A stretch of 37,686 bases of DNA from an uncultured Clostridium sp. (GCA_900553125.1 USCB01000016.1:1-37686), one strand, 5' to 3'. Counted from the first letter of the stretch, positions 16,898 to 25,650 are shown. Translations and numbers: made by a program. Notes: generated from the sequence alone by a model not told the origin.

Positions 16898-17818
16898 ATG
16901 AACGTAAAAATAACAAAAAACATAAAAGATGCAAATTGTATAACACATGCTGGAACATTCCATGCAGATGAAATATTTGCAACACTAATATTATCAAAAA
17001 TAATACCAAGAATAACATTAATACGATTACCAGAATTTGGAAAAGAAGAAAATACATTAGCTAAACAAAATGTAATAGTATATGACATAGGTGGAGGAAA
17101 ATATGACCATCATCAATTAGGTGGAAATGGTATTAGAGAAAATGGGGTAAAATATGCTGCATGTGGTTTGATTTGGAAATCATATGGAAGAGAATTATTA
17201 AGAAAATACGAAGTAAAAGAATTAGATTATACATTAGATTATATCGATAGGAATCTAATACAATTTATAGATGCAAATGATAATGGGCAACTTCCAAAAT
17301 TACAAGCAGATTACAGGAATGTACATTTATCACATATTGTTTCACTATTTAATCCAAAATGGGATGAGGGTGTAGATAGTGATATAAATTTTATGAGAGC
17401 ATTAAATGTATGTGAAATTATATTTGATGAATTTTTAAATGATACAGTTTCAAAAATGAAAGCAAAAGATTTGGTTGATAATGCAATAGAAAATTCAAAA
17501 CAGGGTATAATGATATTAGATGAATTTGCACCATGGAAAGAGTTTTTGTTAAATTCTAAGAATGAAAAAGCTAAAAATATAAATTTTGCAGTATTTCCAT
17601 CTTCTAGGGGTGGATATAATGTTTATGCAGTACCTCTTGAACTTGGAAGTTTTGAAAATAGGAAAAATTTGCCAGTTGGCTGGAGAGGACTAAGAGATAC
17701 AGAATTACAAGAAATAACAGGTGTAAAAACTGCCAGATTTTGTCATAATGCTGGATTTATTTGCAGTGCAGATAGTAAAGAAGGAGCTTTGGAGTTGGCT
17801 ATAATGGCTAATAATTGA
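16898..17818 (+). CDS. MYG1/UPF0160-family metal-dependent hydrolase
   Basis: A 306-residue member of the MYG1 family, relatives of DHH phosphoesterases; the eukaryotic MYG1 acts as a 3'-5' RNA exonuclease. Visible motifs are THAGTFHADEIFAT (His and Asp ligands near residues 22-30), VYDIGGGKYDHHQLGG with the DHH-like triplet, FIDANDNG, and the C-terminal PVGWRGLRD and CHNAGFICS. The bacterial function is undetermined. GAGGTAAAAAATG RBS/start. It has its own promoter and is probably monocistronic. No membrane segment. Confidence 0.85.
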   Translation: MNVKITKNIKDANCITHAGTFHADEIFATLILSKIIPRITLIRLPEFGKEENTLAKQNVIVYDIGGGKYDHHQLGGNGIRENGVKYAACGLIWKSYGRELLRKYEVKELDYTLDYIDRNLIQFIDANDNGQLPKLQADYRNVHLSHIVSLFNPKWDEGVDSDINFMRALNVCEIIFDEFLNDTVSKMKAKDLVDNAIENSKQGIMILDEFAPWKEFLLNSKNEKAKNINFAVFPSSRGGYNVYAVPLELGSFENRKNLPVGWRGLRDTELQEITGVKTARFCHNAGFICSADSKEGALELAIMANN

Positions 17819-17861
17819 TTTTTAAGGTTTTAAACAATAAGCAATTTTGCACATTCTTTGA

Positions 17862-17900
17862 TGGTTACAAAAATTGAAAATAATGAAATTTTTGTAACCA
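17862..17900. repeat. Perfect 14-bp inverted repeat
   Basis: TGGTTACAAAAATT (17862-17875) and AATTTTTGTAACCA (17887-17900) surround an 11-base loop. No T run follows on either strand, so it is a weak terminator candidate for the MYG1 gene. Together with the downstream CTCCGTCACC segment it may be part of a degenerate intergenic repeat. Confidence 0.6.
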
Positions 17901-17959
17901 CTCATAATTAAAGTACCAAAAATTCTCCGTCACCAAAAGGAACATTTTTCTCTAACATA

Positions 17960-18004
17960 TTGACATATTGGTAAATTCGTATTATAATGTTAGCCAAAGT
18001 TAAC
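17960..18004 (+). promoter_or_regulatory. Strong suf-cluster promoter with adjacent dyad
   Basis: Consensus TTGACA (17960-17965), 17 bases, TATAAT (17983-17988). Immediately downstream is GTTAGCCAAAGTTAAC (17989-18004), a GTTA-8-TAAC dyad covering the transcription start. It is a natural site for the DtxR-like regulator encoded 15 bases later, or for another repressor. The -35 region also holds two copies of ACATATTG. Confidence 0.7.
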
Positions 18005-18018
18005 AAAAGGAGAAGGAA

Positions 18019-18477
18019 ATGGTATCAAAAGCATTAGAAGAGTACTTGAAAACAATGTATGTACTGAAAATTCAAAATAAAGAAATAAGAGTAACAGATA
18101 TAGCAAATCAAATGAATTTAAGTAAGCCAAGTGTAACAAAAGCAATAAATAATCTAAAAGAAAATGGTTTGGTGGAATCTGAAACATATGGAAAAATAGA
18201 ATTAACAGACAAAGGGACAGACTTAGCTAAAAAAATACTAGAAGCATATGATATATCTTATGTATTTTTTAAAGATGTAATAGGGCTAGATGAGGAGGCA
18301 TCAAAAAGAGAGGCAGAAAAATTAAAATTAACAATGGAAGATAGTACAATAAATAATTTGGCAAAATACGTACATAAGGTACTAAATTTAAGTGATTTAA
18401 ATTGTGATTATGATATATCGAAAGAAAGATGCCGTGTATGTAAAAGAAGAACAAAAAGACCCAATATAGAGGTTTAA
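18019..18477 (+). CDS. DtxR/MntR-family regulator with Cys-rich C-terminus, probable suf regulator
   Basis: A 152-residue protein with the DtxR/MntR architecture: winged helix (residues 1-65, LSKPSVTKAINNLKENGLV recognition region) and helical dimerisation domain (70-125). Compared with Bacillus MntR, the Mn/Fe ligands are mostly lost: E11 is K, H77 is D, E102 is K and H103 is L. Instead the tail has C129-X8-C138-X2-C141 in a basic setting (CRVCKRRTKRP). I infer that the protein senses an Fe-S cluster or another thiol-bound metal rather than free Mn or Fe. It lies 25 bp before sufC and probably autoregulates through the dyad at 17989. Confidence 0.75.
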   Translation: MVSKALEEYLKTMYVLKIQNKEIRVTDIANQMNLSKPSVTKAINNLKENGLVESETYGKIELTDKGTDLAKKILEAYDISYVFFKDVIGLDEEASKREAEKLKLTMEDSTINNLAKYVHKVLNLSDLNCDYDISKERCRVCKRRTKRPNIEV

Positions 18478-18502
18478 AAATATCAAAAAGGAGATAAATT
18501 AA

Positions 18503-19243
18503 ATGAGCAAAGAGCTTTTGAAAATAAATGATTTATATGTAAATGCAGGAGAAAAAGAAATTCTAAAAGGAATAAACCTAAAAATAAATAAAGGAGAAAT
18601 TCATGTAATAATGGGACCAAATGGTTCAGGAAAAACAACAACAGCAAATGCAATATTGAATAATCCAGCATATACTAAAAAAAATGGTTCTATTATTTTT
18701 GAGGATGAGGATATATCAAATTTAAAAACAGACGAAATTGCAAGAAAAGGAATATTTATGTCATTCCAATTGCCAGAAGAAATTCCGGGAATAACTGTCA
18801 CTAATTTTCTAAAATATGCAAAAAATAATATAACAGGTCAGCCTATAAAAATATTTAAGTTTAAAGAAGAAGTAAAAAAACATATGGAAGAACTTCAAAT
18901 GAAACCTGAATATAGTGAAAGAAGTTTAAATGTTGGTTTTTCTGGAGGAGAAAAAAAGAAAAACGAAATTCTTCAAATGCTTGTGTTAAATCCTAAACTT
19001 GCAATTTTGGATGAAACAGATTCAGGACTAGATGTTGATGCGATTAAAACTGTTTCTAAAGGTGTTGAAATGTTTAAAAATGATGAAAATGCGGTTTTAA
19101 TTATTACTCATAATACTAAAATTTTGCATAATTTAATACCTGATTTTGTGCATATTTTAGTTAATGGTAAGATTGTTAAGACTGGAAATGCGGAATTGGC
19201 TAGAGAGATTGAGGAAAATGGATATAAAAATTATAAAAAATAA
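18503..19243 (+). CDS. sufC: Fe-S cluster assembly ATPase SufC
   Basis: A 246-residue ABC-type ATPase that drives the SufBCD scaffold in the cytoplasm. Walker A GPNGSGKTT (38-46), Q-loop FQLPEEIPG, signature VGFSGGEKKKNEI, Walker B LAILDETDSGLD, and the switch histidine in IITHNTK. Length is standard. AAAGGAGA RBS. It is first of the structural suf genes. The 310-bp gap before sufB holds an oppositely oriented small gene, so SufBCD expression may involve read-through. Confidence 0.95.
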   Translation: MSKELLKINDLYVNAGEKEILKGINLKINKGEIHVIMGPNGSGKTTTANAILNNPAYTKKNGSIIFEDEDISNLKTDEIARKGIFMSFQLPEEIPGITVTNFLKYAKNNITGQPIKIFKFKEEVKKHMEELQMKPEYSERSLNVGFSGGEKKKNEILQMLVLNPKLAILDETDSGLDVDAIKTVSKGVEMFKNDENAVLIITHNTKILHNLIPDFVHILVNGKIVKTGNAELAREIEENGYKNYKK

Positions 19244-19246
19244 AAA

Positions 19247-19264
19247 GGTCACTAAAAAGTGACC
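19247..19264 (-). terminator. Terminator, best oriented for the antisense small gene
   Basis: GGTCACT (19247-19253) and AGTGACC (19258-19264) around AAAA. On the minus strand it is followed by a T-rich run, whereas on the plus strand only CCAAAAGG follows. It therefore ends the minus-strand gene and is at best partial for sufC. Confidence 0.7.
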
Positions 19265-19275
19265 CCAAAAGGCTT

Positions 19276-19455
19276 TTATTTCAAATGTCTTTTGTGAGGA
19301 GGAATAAAATTTCTTCCCCCTTTTTCTTCTTCATCTGAGTTTTTTACAAGTGACTCAAGTGAAGATGCTATTCGCTCAGTAGATGATGCTATTTTTTCAG
19401 CAGCATTTGCTAAACGGTTTAAGGCTGCTAGGGTTTTATCTTCATATTCATACAT
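19276..19455 (-). CDS. 59-residue hypothetical protein antisense within the suf cluster
   Basis: Minus-strand frame MYEYEDKTLAALNRLANAAEK ... KRHLK. The first 40 residues have a regular alanine/leucine/serine heptad-like pattern (LNRLANAAEKIASSTERIA) typical of an amphipathic or coiled-coil helix. The tail is acidic, then basic. It has a full set of signals on its own strand: TTGATT-17-TATACT promoter, AAGGAGG about 12 bases before the ATG, and a terminator. I do not recognise the family. It separates sufC from sufB. Confidence 0.6.
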   Translation of the reverse strand: MYEYEDKTLAALNRLANAAEKIASSTERIASSLESLVKNSDEEEKGGRNFIPPHKRHLK

Positions 19456-19504
19456 GAAGATTGTACACCTCCTTCAGTTTGGCTAATTGACAGTTACAAA
19501 ATTA

Positions 19505-19533
19505 AGTATAACATAAATTAACATAAAAATCAA
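19505..19533 (-). promoter_or_regulatory. Minus-strand promoter for the small antisense gene
   Basis: Minus-strand TTGATT (19533-19528), 17 bases, TATACT (19510-19505), 50 bases upstream of the ATG at 19455. Confidence 0.65.
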
Positions 19534-19553
19534 ATTTCGAAAGGAATTCAAAA

Positions 19554-20952
19554 ATGAAAACAAACGTAGAAGAAATAAATAGAAATATCTATGATATAAA
19601 AAATCAAGATAACTATGACTTCAAAATAAAAAAAGGTTTAACACCTGAAATAATAAAAGAAATATCAAAACAAAAAAATGATCCAGAATGGATGGCAGAA
19701 TTTAGGTTAAAAGCATTAGAAACATACAATAAACTAGAACTTCCAACATGGGGACCAGATTTGTCAGAACTAAATATGGACGAAATTGCAACTTATGTAA
19801 GACCAAAATCAAAAATGGCAGATAACTGGGAAGATGTGCCAGAAGAAATAAAGGACACATTTGATAAACTTCGGAATTCCAGAAGCTGAAAAAAGGTCTT
19901 TAGCAGGAGTTGGAGCACAGTATGACTCAGAAGTAGTTTATCATAGTATGAAAAAAGAACTAATGGAACAAGGTGTAATATATACAGATATGGAAACAGC
20001 AGTAAGAGAATACCCTGAACTTGTAAAACCTCATTTTATGAAATGTGTACCAGTAACAGATCATAAATTTGTTGCACTTCACGGTGCAGTATGGTCAGGA
20101 GGATCTTTTGTATATGTGCCAAAAGGTGTAAAAGTGGATATCCCACTTCAATCATACTTTAGACTAAATTCACCTGAATCAGGACAATTTGAACATACTC
20201 TAATAATTGTAGAAGAAGGAGCATCACTTCACTTTATAGAAGGTTGTAGTGCACCAAAATACAATAAAGTAAACTTACATGCAGGTTGTGTAGAATTATA
20301 TGTAAAAGACAACGCATATTTAAGATATTCAACAATAGAAAATTGGTCAAAAAATATGCTAAACTTAAATACAAAAAAAGCAATTGTAGGAAAAAATGCG
20401 CAAATTGATTGGGTATCTGGCTCATTTGGTTCAAAAATATCAATGCTATATCCAATGAGTATATTAAATGGTGAAGGAGCAAAAACAGAATATACTGGAA
20501 TATCCTTTGCAGGAAAAGGACAAAACCTAGATACAGGATTTAAAGTAATTCACAACGCACCAAACACATCAAGTTTAATAAACTCAAAATCAATTTCGAA
20601 AAATGGTGGAGCGGCAACATATAGAGCATTGGTTAGAATAAATGAAAACTCAAAAAATTCAAAATGCTCAGTATCATGTGAATCACTTATGTTAGATGAC
20701 ATTTCAAGGTCAGATACAATACCTGTAAATGACATAAGAACAGATGATGTAGAATTTTCACATGAGGCAAAAATAGGAAAAATAAGTGACCAATCAATAT
20801 TTTATCTTATGAGTAGAGGTTTATCAGAAGAAGATGCAAAAGCAATGATAGTAAGAGGCTTTGCGGATCCAATATCAAAAGAATTGCCTATAGAATATGC
20901 AGTTGAAATGAATAATTTGATAAATCTTGAACTAGATGGAGCAATTGGATAA
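19554..20952 (+). CDS. sufB: Fe-S cluster assembly scaffold SufB, interrupted by an apparent +1 frameshift at CGG
   Basis: Together the two frames give a complete 465-residue SufB, the scaffold on which SufBCD builds clusters. Frame 1 runs to codon 106 (DTFDKL) and meets CGG at 19872-19874. Skipping C19872 restores GIPEAEKRSLAGVGAQYDSEVVYH and the rest, including the conserved core HLHAGCVELYV and the C-terminal SRGLSEEDAKAMIVRGF. No other lesion is present, which is unlike a decayed gene. CGG occurs in frame nowhere else here. Possibilities are a one-base sequencing or assembly error, a real mutation, or +1 recoding at a CGG that lacks a tRNA. AAAGGAA RBS; 15 bp before sufD. Confidence 0.85.
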
Positions 20953-20967
20953 GAGAAAGGAATAAAA

Positions 20968-22026
20968 ATGACAAATTTAAAGTTAAATGAAACTCCTATT
21001 AGAACAGCGAAAAATTATGGAATTAATAATATAAAATTAGAAAATATAAATGTTCCTAAGAATATTTCAGAATTTAATGGACTTAAAATCAAAGGCGTTC
21101 CAAATGATGGCAAAATTACATTAAAAGAAAATATTTGCAAAAATGATTTTAAGTACGGAAATGGCGATATTCTTTCAAAGCAAATTGAAGAAAAATCTAA
21201 TAAAAATTTATGTGTTGAAATAAATGAAAAATTAGACGAAGAATTGTTTTTGGATTTTGAATTTTCAAAGGATAACACAAATTTAGTAGAAAATATATTA
21301 ATAAAGGCAGATGAAAACACTAAAGGAACTATAATTATAAGATTTACATCAAAAGAGGAAAAAGAATATTATCATAATGGACAAATTAAAATAATTGCAG
21401 AGAAAAACGCAAAATTAAATATAGTGTTAGTAAATTTATTAAATAACAAGACAAATCATTTTCTAGCAATTGAAAACATAATAAAAGAAAATGCAGAAAT
21501 AAAATATGTAACAGCAGAATTTGGTGGAAAAAATACAATTATAAATTATTATACTTGCCTAAAAGAAACCAGAGCCAATAACGAAATTAATACAATTTAC
21601 TTGGGTGGACAAGATCAAATAATAGACTTAAACTATATTGTAGAAGCTTATGGTCAAAAAACAAATATAGATATGGACTTAAAAGGTGCAATAAGCGGAA
21701 ATTGTAAAAAACACTTCAAAGGAACAATTGACTTCAAAAAAGGATGTAAAAAATCAAAAGGAAATGAAAATGAATATTGCACTATTTTATCAGATACAGC
21801 AAAATCAATTGCACTTCCAATGCTATTATGTACGGAAGAAGATGTTGAGGGTAATCACTCTACTGCAGCTGGTAAAATTGATAGTAAGAAGCTATTTTAT
21901 TTGATGACTAGAGGTTTGAGTAAGGCTGATAGTGAGAGATTAATTGTTAGGACACAGTTTAATAATGTGTTAGAGAAAATTGAAAATGAAGAAATCAGAA
22001 ATGAAATATTAAAAGAGATTGATTAA
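20968..22026 (+). CDS. sufD: SufD-type SufBD-family protein
   Basis: A 352-residue SufBD-family partner of SufB, here quite diverged. The beta-helix core runs from about residue 100 to 290 (KIIAEKNAKLNIVLVNLL, IYLGGQDQIIDLNYIVEAYG). The C-terminal signature LFYLMTRGLSKADSERLIV corresponds to the SufB/SufD SRGLxxxxA element and includes the GNHSTAAGKID histidine segment. The first 100 residues are poorly conserved. GAAAGGAA RBS. The codons shift from A-ending to T-ending near 21,840. Confidence 0.88.
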   Translation: MTNLKLNETPIRTAKNYGINNIKLENINVPKNISEFNGLKIKGVPNDGKITLKENICKNDFKYGNGDILSKQIEEKSNKNLCVEINEKLDEELFLDFEFSKDNTNLVENILIKADENTKGTIIIRFTSKEEKEYYHNGQIKIIAEKNAKLNIVLVNLLNNKTNHFLAIENIIKENAEIKYVTAEFGGKNTIINYYTCLKETRANNEINTIYLGGQDQIIDLNYIVEAYGQKTNIDMDLKGAISGNCKKHFKGTIDFKKGCKKSKGNENEYCTILSDTAKSIALPMLLCTEEDVEGNHSTAAGKIDSKKLFYLMTRGLSKADSERLIVRTQFNNVLEKIENEEIRNEILKEID

Positions 22027-22034
22027 TTTTTCTG

Positions 22035-22074
22035 ATTGGGGACGGTTCTTTTCGCGAAAAGAACCGTCCCCAAT
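22035..22074. repeat. 40-bp perfect palindromic dispersed repeat
   Basis: A perfect palindrome centred between 22054 and 22055 with arm ATTGGGGACGGTTCTTTTCG. It matches the 4010 element apart from the central CGCG/CGTG, and the right flank AATACAAAAAA is also shared. It sits between sufD and sufS, and its right flank runs into the sufS ribosome site. Confidence 0.9.
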
Positions 22075-22093
22075 ACAAAAAAAGGAGGAAAAA

Positions 22094-23305
22094 ATGAACA
22101 TAAAACAAGATTTTCCACTACTACAAAATCAAAATATAGCATACCTAGACAGTGGGGCAACAACTCAAAAACCAAAACAAGTAATAGAAAAAATAAAAGA
22201 ATTTTATGAAAATTATAATGCAAATCCACATAGAGGAGCATATACTCTAAGTATGAAAGCAACTGAAGTTTATGAAAATACAAGAACTAAAATTGCAAGA
22301 TTTATAAATGCAAAACATAGAGAAGAAATAATATTTAGTAAAAATGCATCAGAAAGTTTGAATTTAATTGCATATTCTTATGGTATGGAAAACCTTAAAA
22401 AAGACCAAGAAATAGTTATTTCTATAATGGAACACCATTCAAATTTGGTTCCTTGGCAAAAGGTAAGCAAGGTTACAGGTGCAAAATTAAATTATATGTA
22501 TATAAATAATGAGTTCGAATTGTCTGATGAGGAATTTGAAAGTAAAATAACAGATAATACTAAAATTGTTGGAATTACACACATTTCAAATGTTTTAGGA
22601 ACTATAAATAATGTTGAAAAGATAATTAAATATGCACATAAAAAGGGAGCTATTGTGGTACTTGATGCATCACAAAGTATTCCACACATGAAAATTGATG
22701 TACAAGCTTTAGATGCAGATTTTGTTGTTTTTTCAGGACATAAAATGCTTGCACCTCTTGGAATTGGTGTACTTTATGGAAAAAGAGAATTGCTAAATAA
22801 AATGTCTCCATTTTTAATGGGTGGAGATATGATAGAATATGTGTATGAACAAGAAACAACATTTGCTCCATTACCAAATAAATTTGAAGCGGGTACTCAA
22901 AACGTTGAGGGTGTGGTAGGTTTAGGTGCTGCAATTGATTATATTGAAAATTTAGGTTATGATAAAATTCAAGAAATTGAGAAGAATATAGTTTCTTATG
23001 CAAGGGAAGAACTAGCCAAACTTGATTATTTAGAGTTATATATGACACCTAATAAAGAAAATCATTCTAGTGTAATTTCTTTTAACATAAAAGGGATACA
23101 CCCACATGATGTTGCAAGTATTTTGGATTCAGTGGGCGTGTGTGTACGCTCTGGAAACCATTGCGCACAGCCACTTATGAGATTCTTGGGTATTGATTCT
23201 ACTTGTAGAGCAAGTTTCTATTTTTATAATACAAAAGAAGATGTGGATAGGTTGGTAGAAGGACTAAATAAAGCATATAATATGTTTAAGAAATATGTTC
23301 GTTAG
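22094..23305 (+). CDS. sufS: Cysteine desulfurase SufS
   Basis: A PLP-dependent class II cysteine desulfurase of 403 residues that supplies sulfur for Fe-S clusters and, through relays, tRNA thiolation. PLP lysine K217 in FSGHKML, HHSN at 114-117, the QSIPH cofactor segment, and catalytic C357 in RSGNHCAQP. The start at 22094 is set by AAAGGAGG five bases upstream; earlier in-frame codons lie inside the palindromic repeat. Downstream partners are SufU and MnmA. Confidence 0.96.
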   Translation: MNIKQDFPLLQNQNIAYLDSGATTQKPKQVIEKIKEFYENYNANPHRGAYTLSMKATEVYENTRTKIARFINAKHREEIIFSKNASESLNLIAYSYGMENLKKDQEIVISIMEHHSNLVPWQKVSKVTGAKLNYMYINNEFELSDEEFESKITDNTKIVGITHISNVLGTINNVEKIIKYAHKKGAIVVLDASQSIPHMKIDVQALDADFVVFSGHKMLAPLGIGVLYGKRELLNKMSPFLMGGDMIEYVYEQETTFAPLPNKFEAGTQNVEGVVGLGAAIDYIENLGYDKIQEIEKNIVSYAREELAKLDYLELYMTPNKENHSSVISFNIKGIHPHDVASILDSVGVCVRSGNHCAQPLMRFLGIDSTCRASFYFYNTKEDVDRLVEGLNKAYNMFKKYVR

Positions 23306-23324
23306 GGACCAGTTCTTTTTCGAA
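23306..23324. repeat. Half-copy related to the GGGACxGTTCTTTT repeat
   Basis: Directly after the sufS stop, GGACCAGTTCTTTTTCGAAC resembles one arm and the TTTTCG centre of the 22035 palindrome without its second arm. I read it as a degenerate fragment. Confidence 0.45.
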
Positions 23325-23344
23325 CAAAAATAAAAGGAGAGAAC

Positions 23345-23815
23345 ATGGAAGATTTAAATGATATTTATAATGAATTAATAATGGAACATAGTATGAATTC
23401 ATATAATAAAAAGAAATTAAAAGATGCAAATTATGAAGAAATTGGACATAACCCAAACTGCGGAGATGAAATTACTTTAGAAGTAAAACTAGATGGAGAC
23501 AAAATAGAGGATATGGCATTTTCAGGCCACGGATGTGCAATTTCACAAGCATCAACTTCTATAATGATAGATACATTAAAAGGAAAAACGGTAAAAGAGG
23601 CTAAAGACATAATAAAAACATTTATAGGGATGATAAAAAGAGAAGATGAAAGTGAAGAAGATTTGGAAAAATTAGATGAAGCTTTAGCATTTAAAAATAT
23701 AGCAAACATGCCAGCAAGAGTAAAATGTGCGTTACTTGCGTGGCACACGCTTGAAGATATATTAAACAAAAACGAAGAAAATGGGAAAGGAAGCATTAAT
23801 TGCTGTTGTAAATAA
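23345..23815 (+). CDS. sufU: SufU-type zinc-dependent sulfurtransferase
   Basis: A 156-residue NifU-like protein of the Gram-positive SufU type, which accepts persulfide sulfur from SufS. Conserved ligands are C39 and D41 in NPNCGDE, C64 in GHGCAISQAS and C128 in MPARVKCALLAW. The insertion EDESEEDLEKLDEA between the last two is the SufU-type spacer. The extra C-terminal CCCK is unusual. AAAGGAGA RBS. It abuts mnmA, from which it is separated by one base. Confidence 0.93.
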   Translation: MEDLNDIYNELIMEHSMNSYNKKKLKDANYEEIGHNPNCGDEITLEVKLDGDKIEDMAFSGHGCAISQASTSIMIDTLKGKTVKEAKDIIKTFIGMIKREDESEEDLEKLDEALAFKNIANMPARVKCALLAWHTLEDILNKNEENGKGSINCCCK

Positions 23816-23816
23816 T

Positions 23817-24872
<1,056 letters not shown>

Positions 24873-24874
24873 GA

Positions 24875-24903
24875 TTGAAAATCTTATATATATAGTGTAA
24901 AAT
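24875..24903 (+). promoter_or_regulatory. Promoter for the mntA-like gene
   Basis: TTGAAA (24875-24880), 17 bases, TAAAAT (24898-24903), followed by GGGGAG at 24922 and the ATG at 24936. Confidence 0.65.
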
Positions 24904-24935
24904 AAATATATAAACTTAACTGGGGAGTTGATATT

Positions 24936-25258
24936 ATGAGTGAGAAAATTTACACAATTGAAGAAATTAAAAAGATGTTAGAAGATATACTAAAAGACCA
25001 ACCAGTATATCAGGTAATATTGTTTGGCTCATATGCAAATAAAAAAGCAACTAAAAAAGCGACATAGATTTATTAATTGACACAAATTCAGAATTAAAAG
25101 GTTTTGCTTTTTTGAAATTAATATGTCAGATAAAAGAAAAAATGCAGAAAGAAATAGATGGATTTGAAAAATATGAAATAATTGAGAATTCATTAATCGA
25201 TAGGGAAATAAAAAAGACAGGAGTTGTGGTGTATGAAAAAGATTGTTCACGATTATGA
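24936..25258 (+). pseudogene. MntA-type minimal nucleotidyltransferase (antitoxin), frameshifted
   Basis: A 107-residue product if one A is restored to the A6 run at 25053-25058; as written the frame stops at 25065-25067. With the repair, the GS-X10-DxD nucleotidyltransferase motif is exact (GSYANKKATKKSDID) and the rest (LLIDTNSELKGFAFLKL) reads through to TGA at 25256. MntA antitoxins AMPylate the HEPN toxin HepT encoded next to them. The lesion lies in a homopolymer, so sequencing error is possible, but the neighbouring toxin gene is clearly deleted, which favours real decay. Confidence 0.75.
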
Positions 25259-25367
25259 AGGGATAAAATTGAATTTTATTTGGGATATTCTGAAAAAGGA
25301 TATTGTTCAATTAAGATTAGATTTAGAAGAAATAATTGAGAAGGAACACATGGTTGAACCTAGTTAA
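25233..25367 (+). pseudogene. C-terminal remnant of a HepT (HEPN, DUF86) toxin
   Basis: A 44-residue frame whose sequence IVHDYEGIKLNFIWDIL followed by KKDIVQLRLDLEEII matches the C-terminal end of HepT proteins (NIIVHEYFGIDLDIVWDII-type). The H-x-Y part of the R-x4-H-x-Y active site is present but the arginine is lost and about the first 75 residues are absent. It overlaps the last 26 bases of the mntA frame, as if a deletion joined the end of mntA to the middle of hepT. Confidence 0.65.
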
Positions 25368-25381
25368 TGATAAATGATTAA

Positions 25382-25411
25382 GACAGGAATTTTATAGATT
25401 TCTGCCTTTTT
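25382..25411 (+). terminator. Terminator after the mntA-hepT remnant
   Basis: GACAGGAAT (25382-25390) pairs imperfectly with ATTTCTGCC (25398-25406) around TTTATAG, followed by TTTTTT. Confidence 0.7.
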
Positions 25412-25470
25412 TATTTATTTCATATTTATTACGAAAATATTACATTTATATTACATTACAACTAATAGTG

Positions 25471-25499
25471 TTGAATTCACACTGGCAGTGTAGTATAAT
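25471..25499 (+). promoter_or_regulatory. Promoter with palindromic operator-like spacer
   Basis: TTGAAT (25471-25476), 17 bases, TATAAT (25494-25499). The spacer contains the perfect dyad ACACTG-G-CAGTGT (25479-25491), where a bound repressor would block polymerase. It serves the first surface-protein gene and is absent upstream of the second copy. Confidence 0.65.
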
Positions 25500-25518
25500 A
25501 AAAAGGAATTAATTTGAG

Positions 25519-25650
25519 ACTAGATAGGAGAAAAATGCAATGAAAAAATATGAGAAAAATTATGGAATAACTTTGATTGCACTTGTAGTTACAATAATTT
25601 TGATTTTAATATTGGCAGGAACAAGTATAAGTATGTTAACCGGAGAAAAC
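25519..25650 (+). repeat. 132-bp direct repeat, copy 1 (copy 2 at 27191-27322)
   Basis: The RBS, start codon and prepilin-like leader of the first surface-protein gene are repeated 1,672 bp downstream with about two base differences over 132 bp. The copies end exactly at the codon before the in-frame CGG, after which the genes diverge. This indicates recent duplication or gene conversion of the 5' end. Confidence 0.9.

Noticed and set aside
17820..18018. Structured non-coding RNA between the MYG1 gene and the suf regulator
   Set aside because: Only one 14-bp hairpin is present, without a promoter or further conserved structure that I recognise.
19850..19875. Classical prfB-like programmed frameshift with an internal Shine-Dalgarno in sufB
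   Set aside because: The only AAGGA lies about 15 bases upstream, too far for the 3-6 base spacing used in prfB, and the frame-1 codon is CGG rather than a stop.
22019..22093. Upstream-extended sufS start at 22019
   Set aside because: The extra residues are a translation of the palindromic repeat; a strong AAAGGAGG directly precedes the ATG at 22094.
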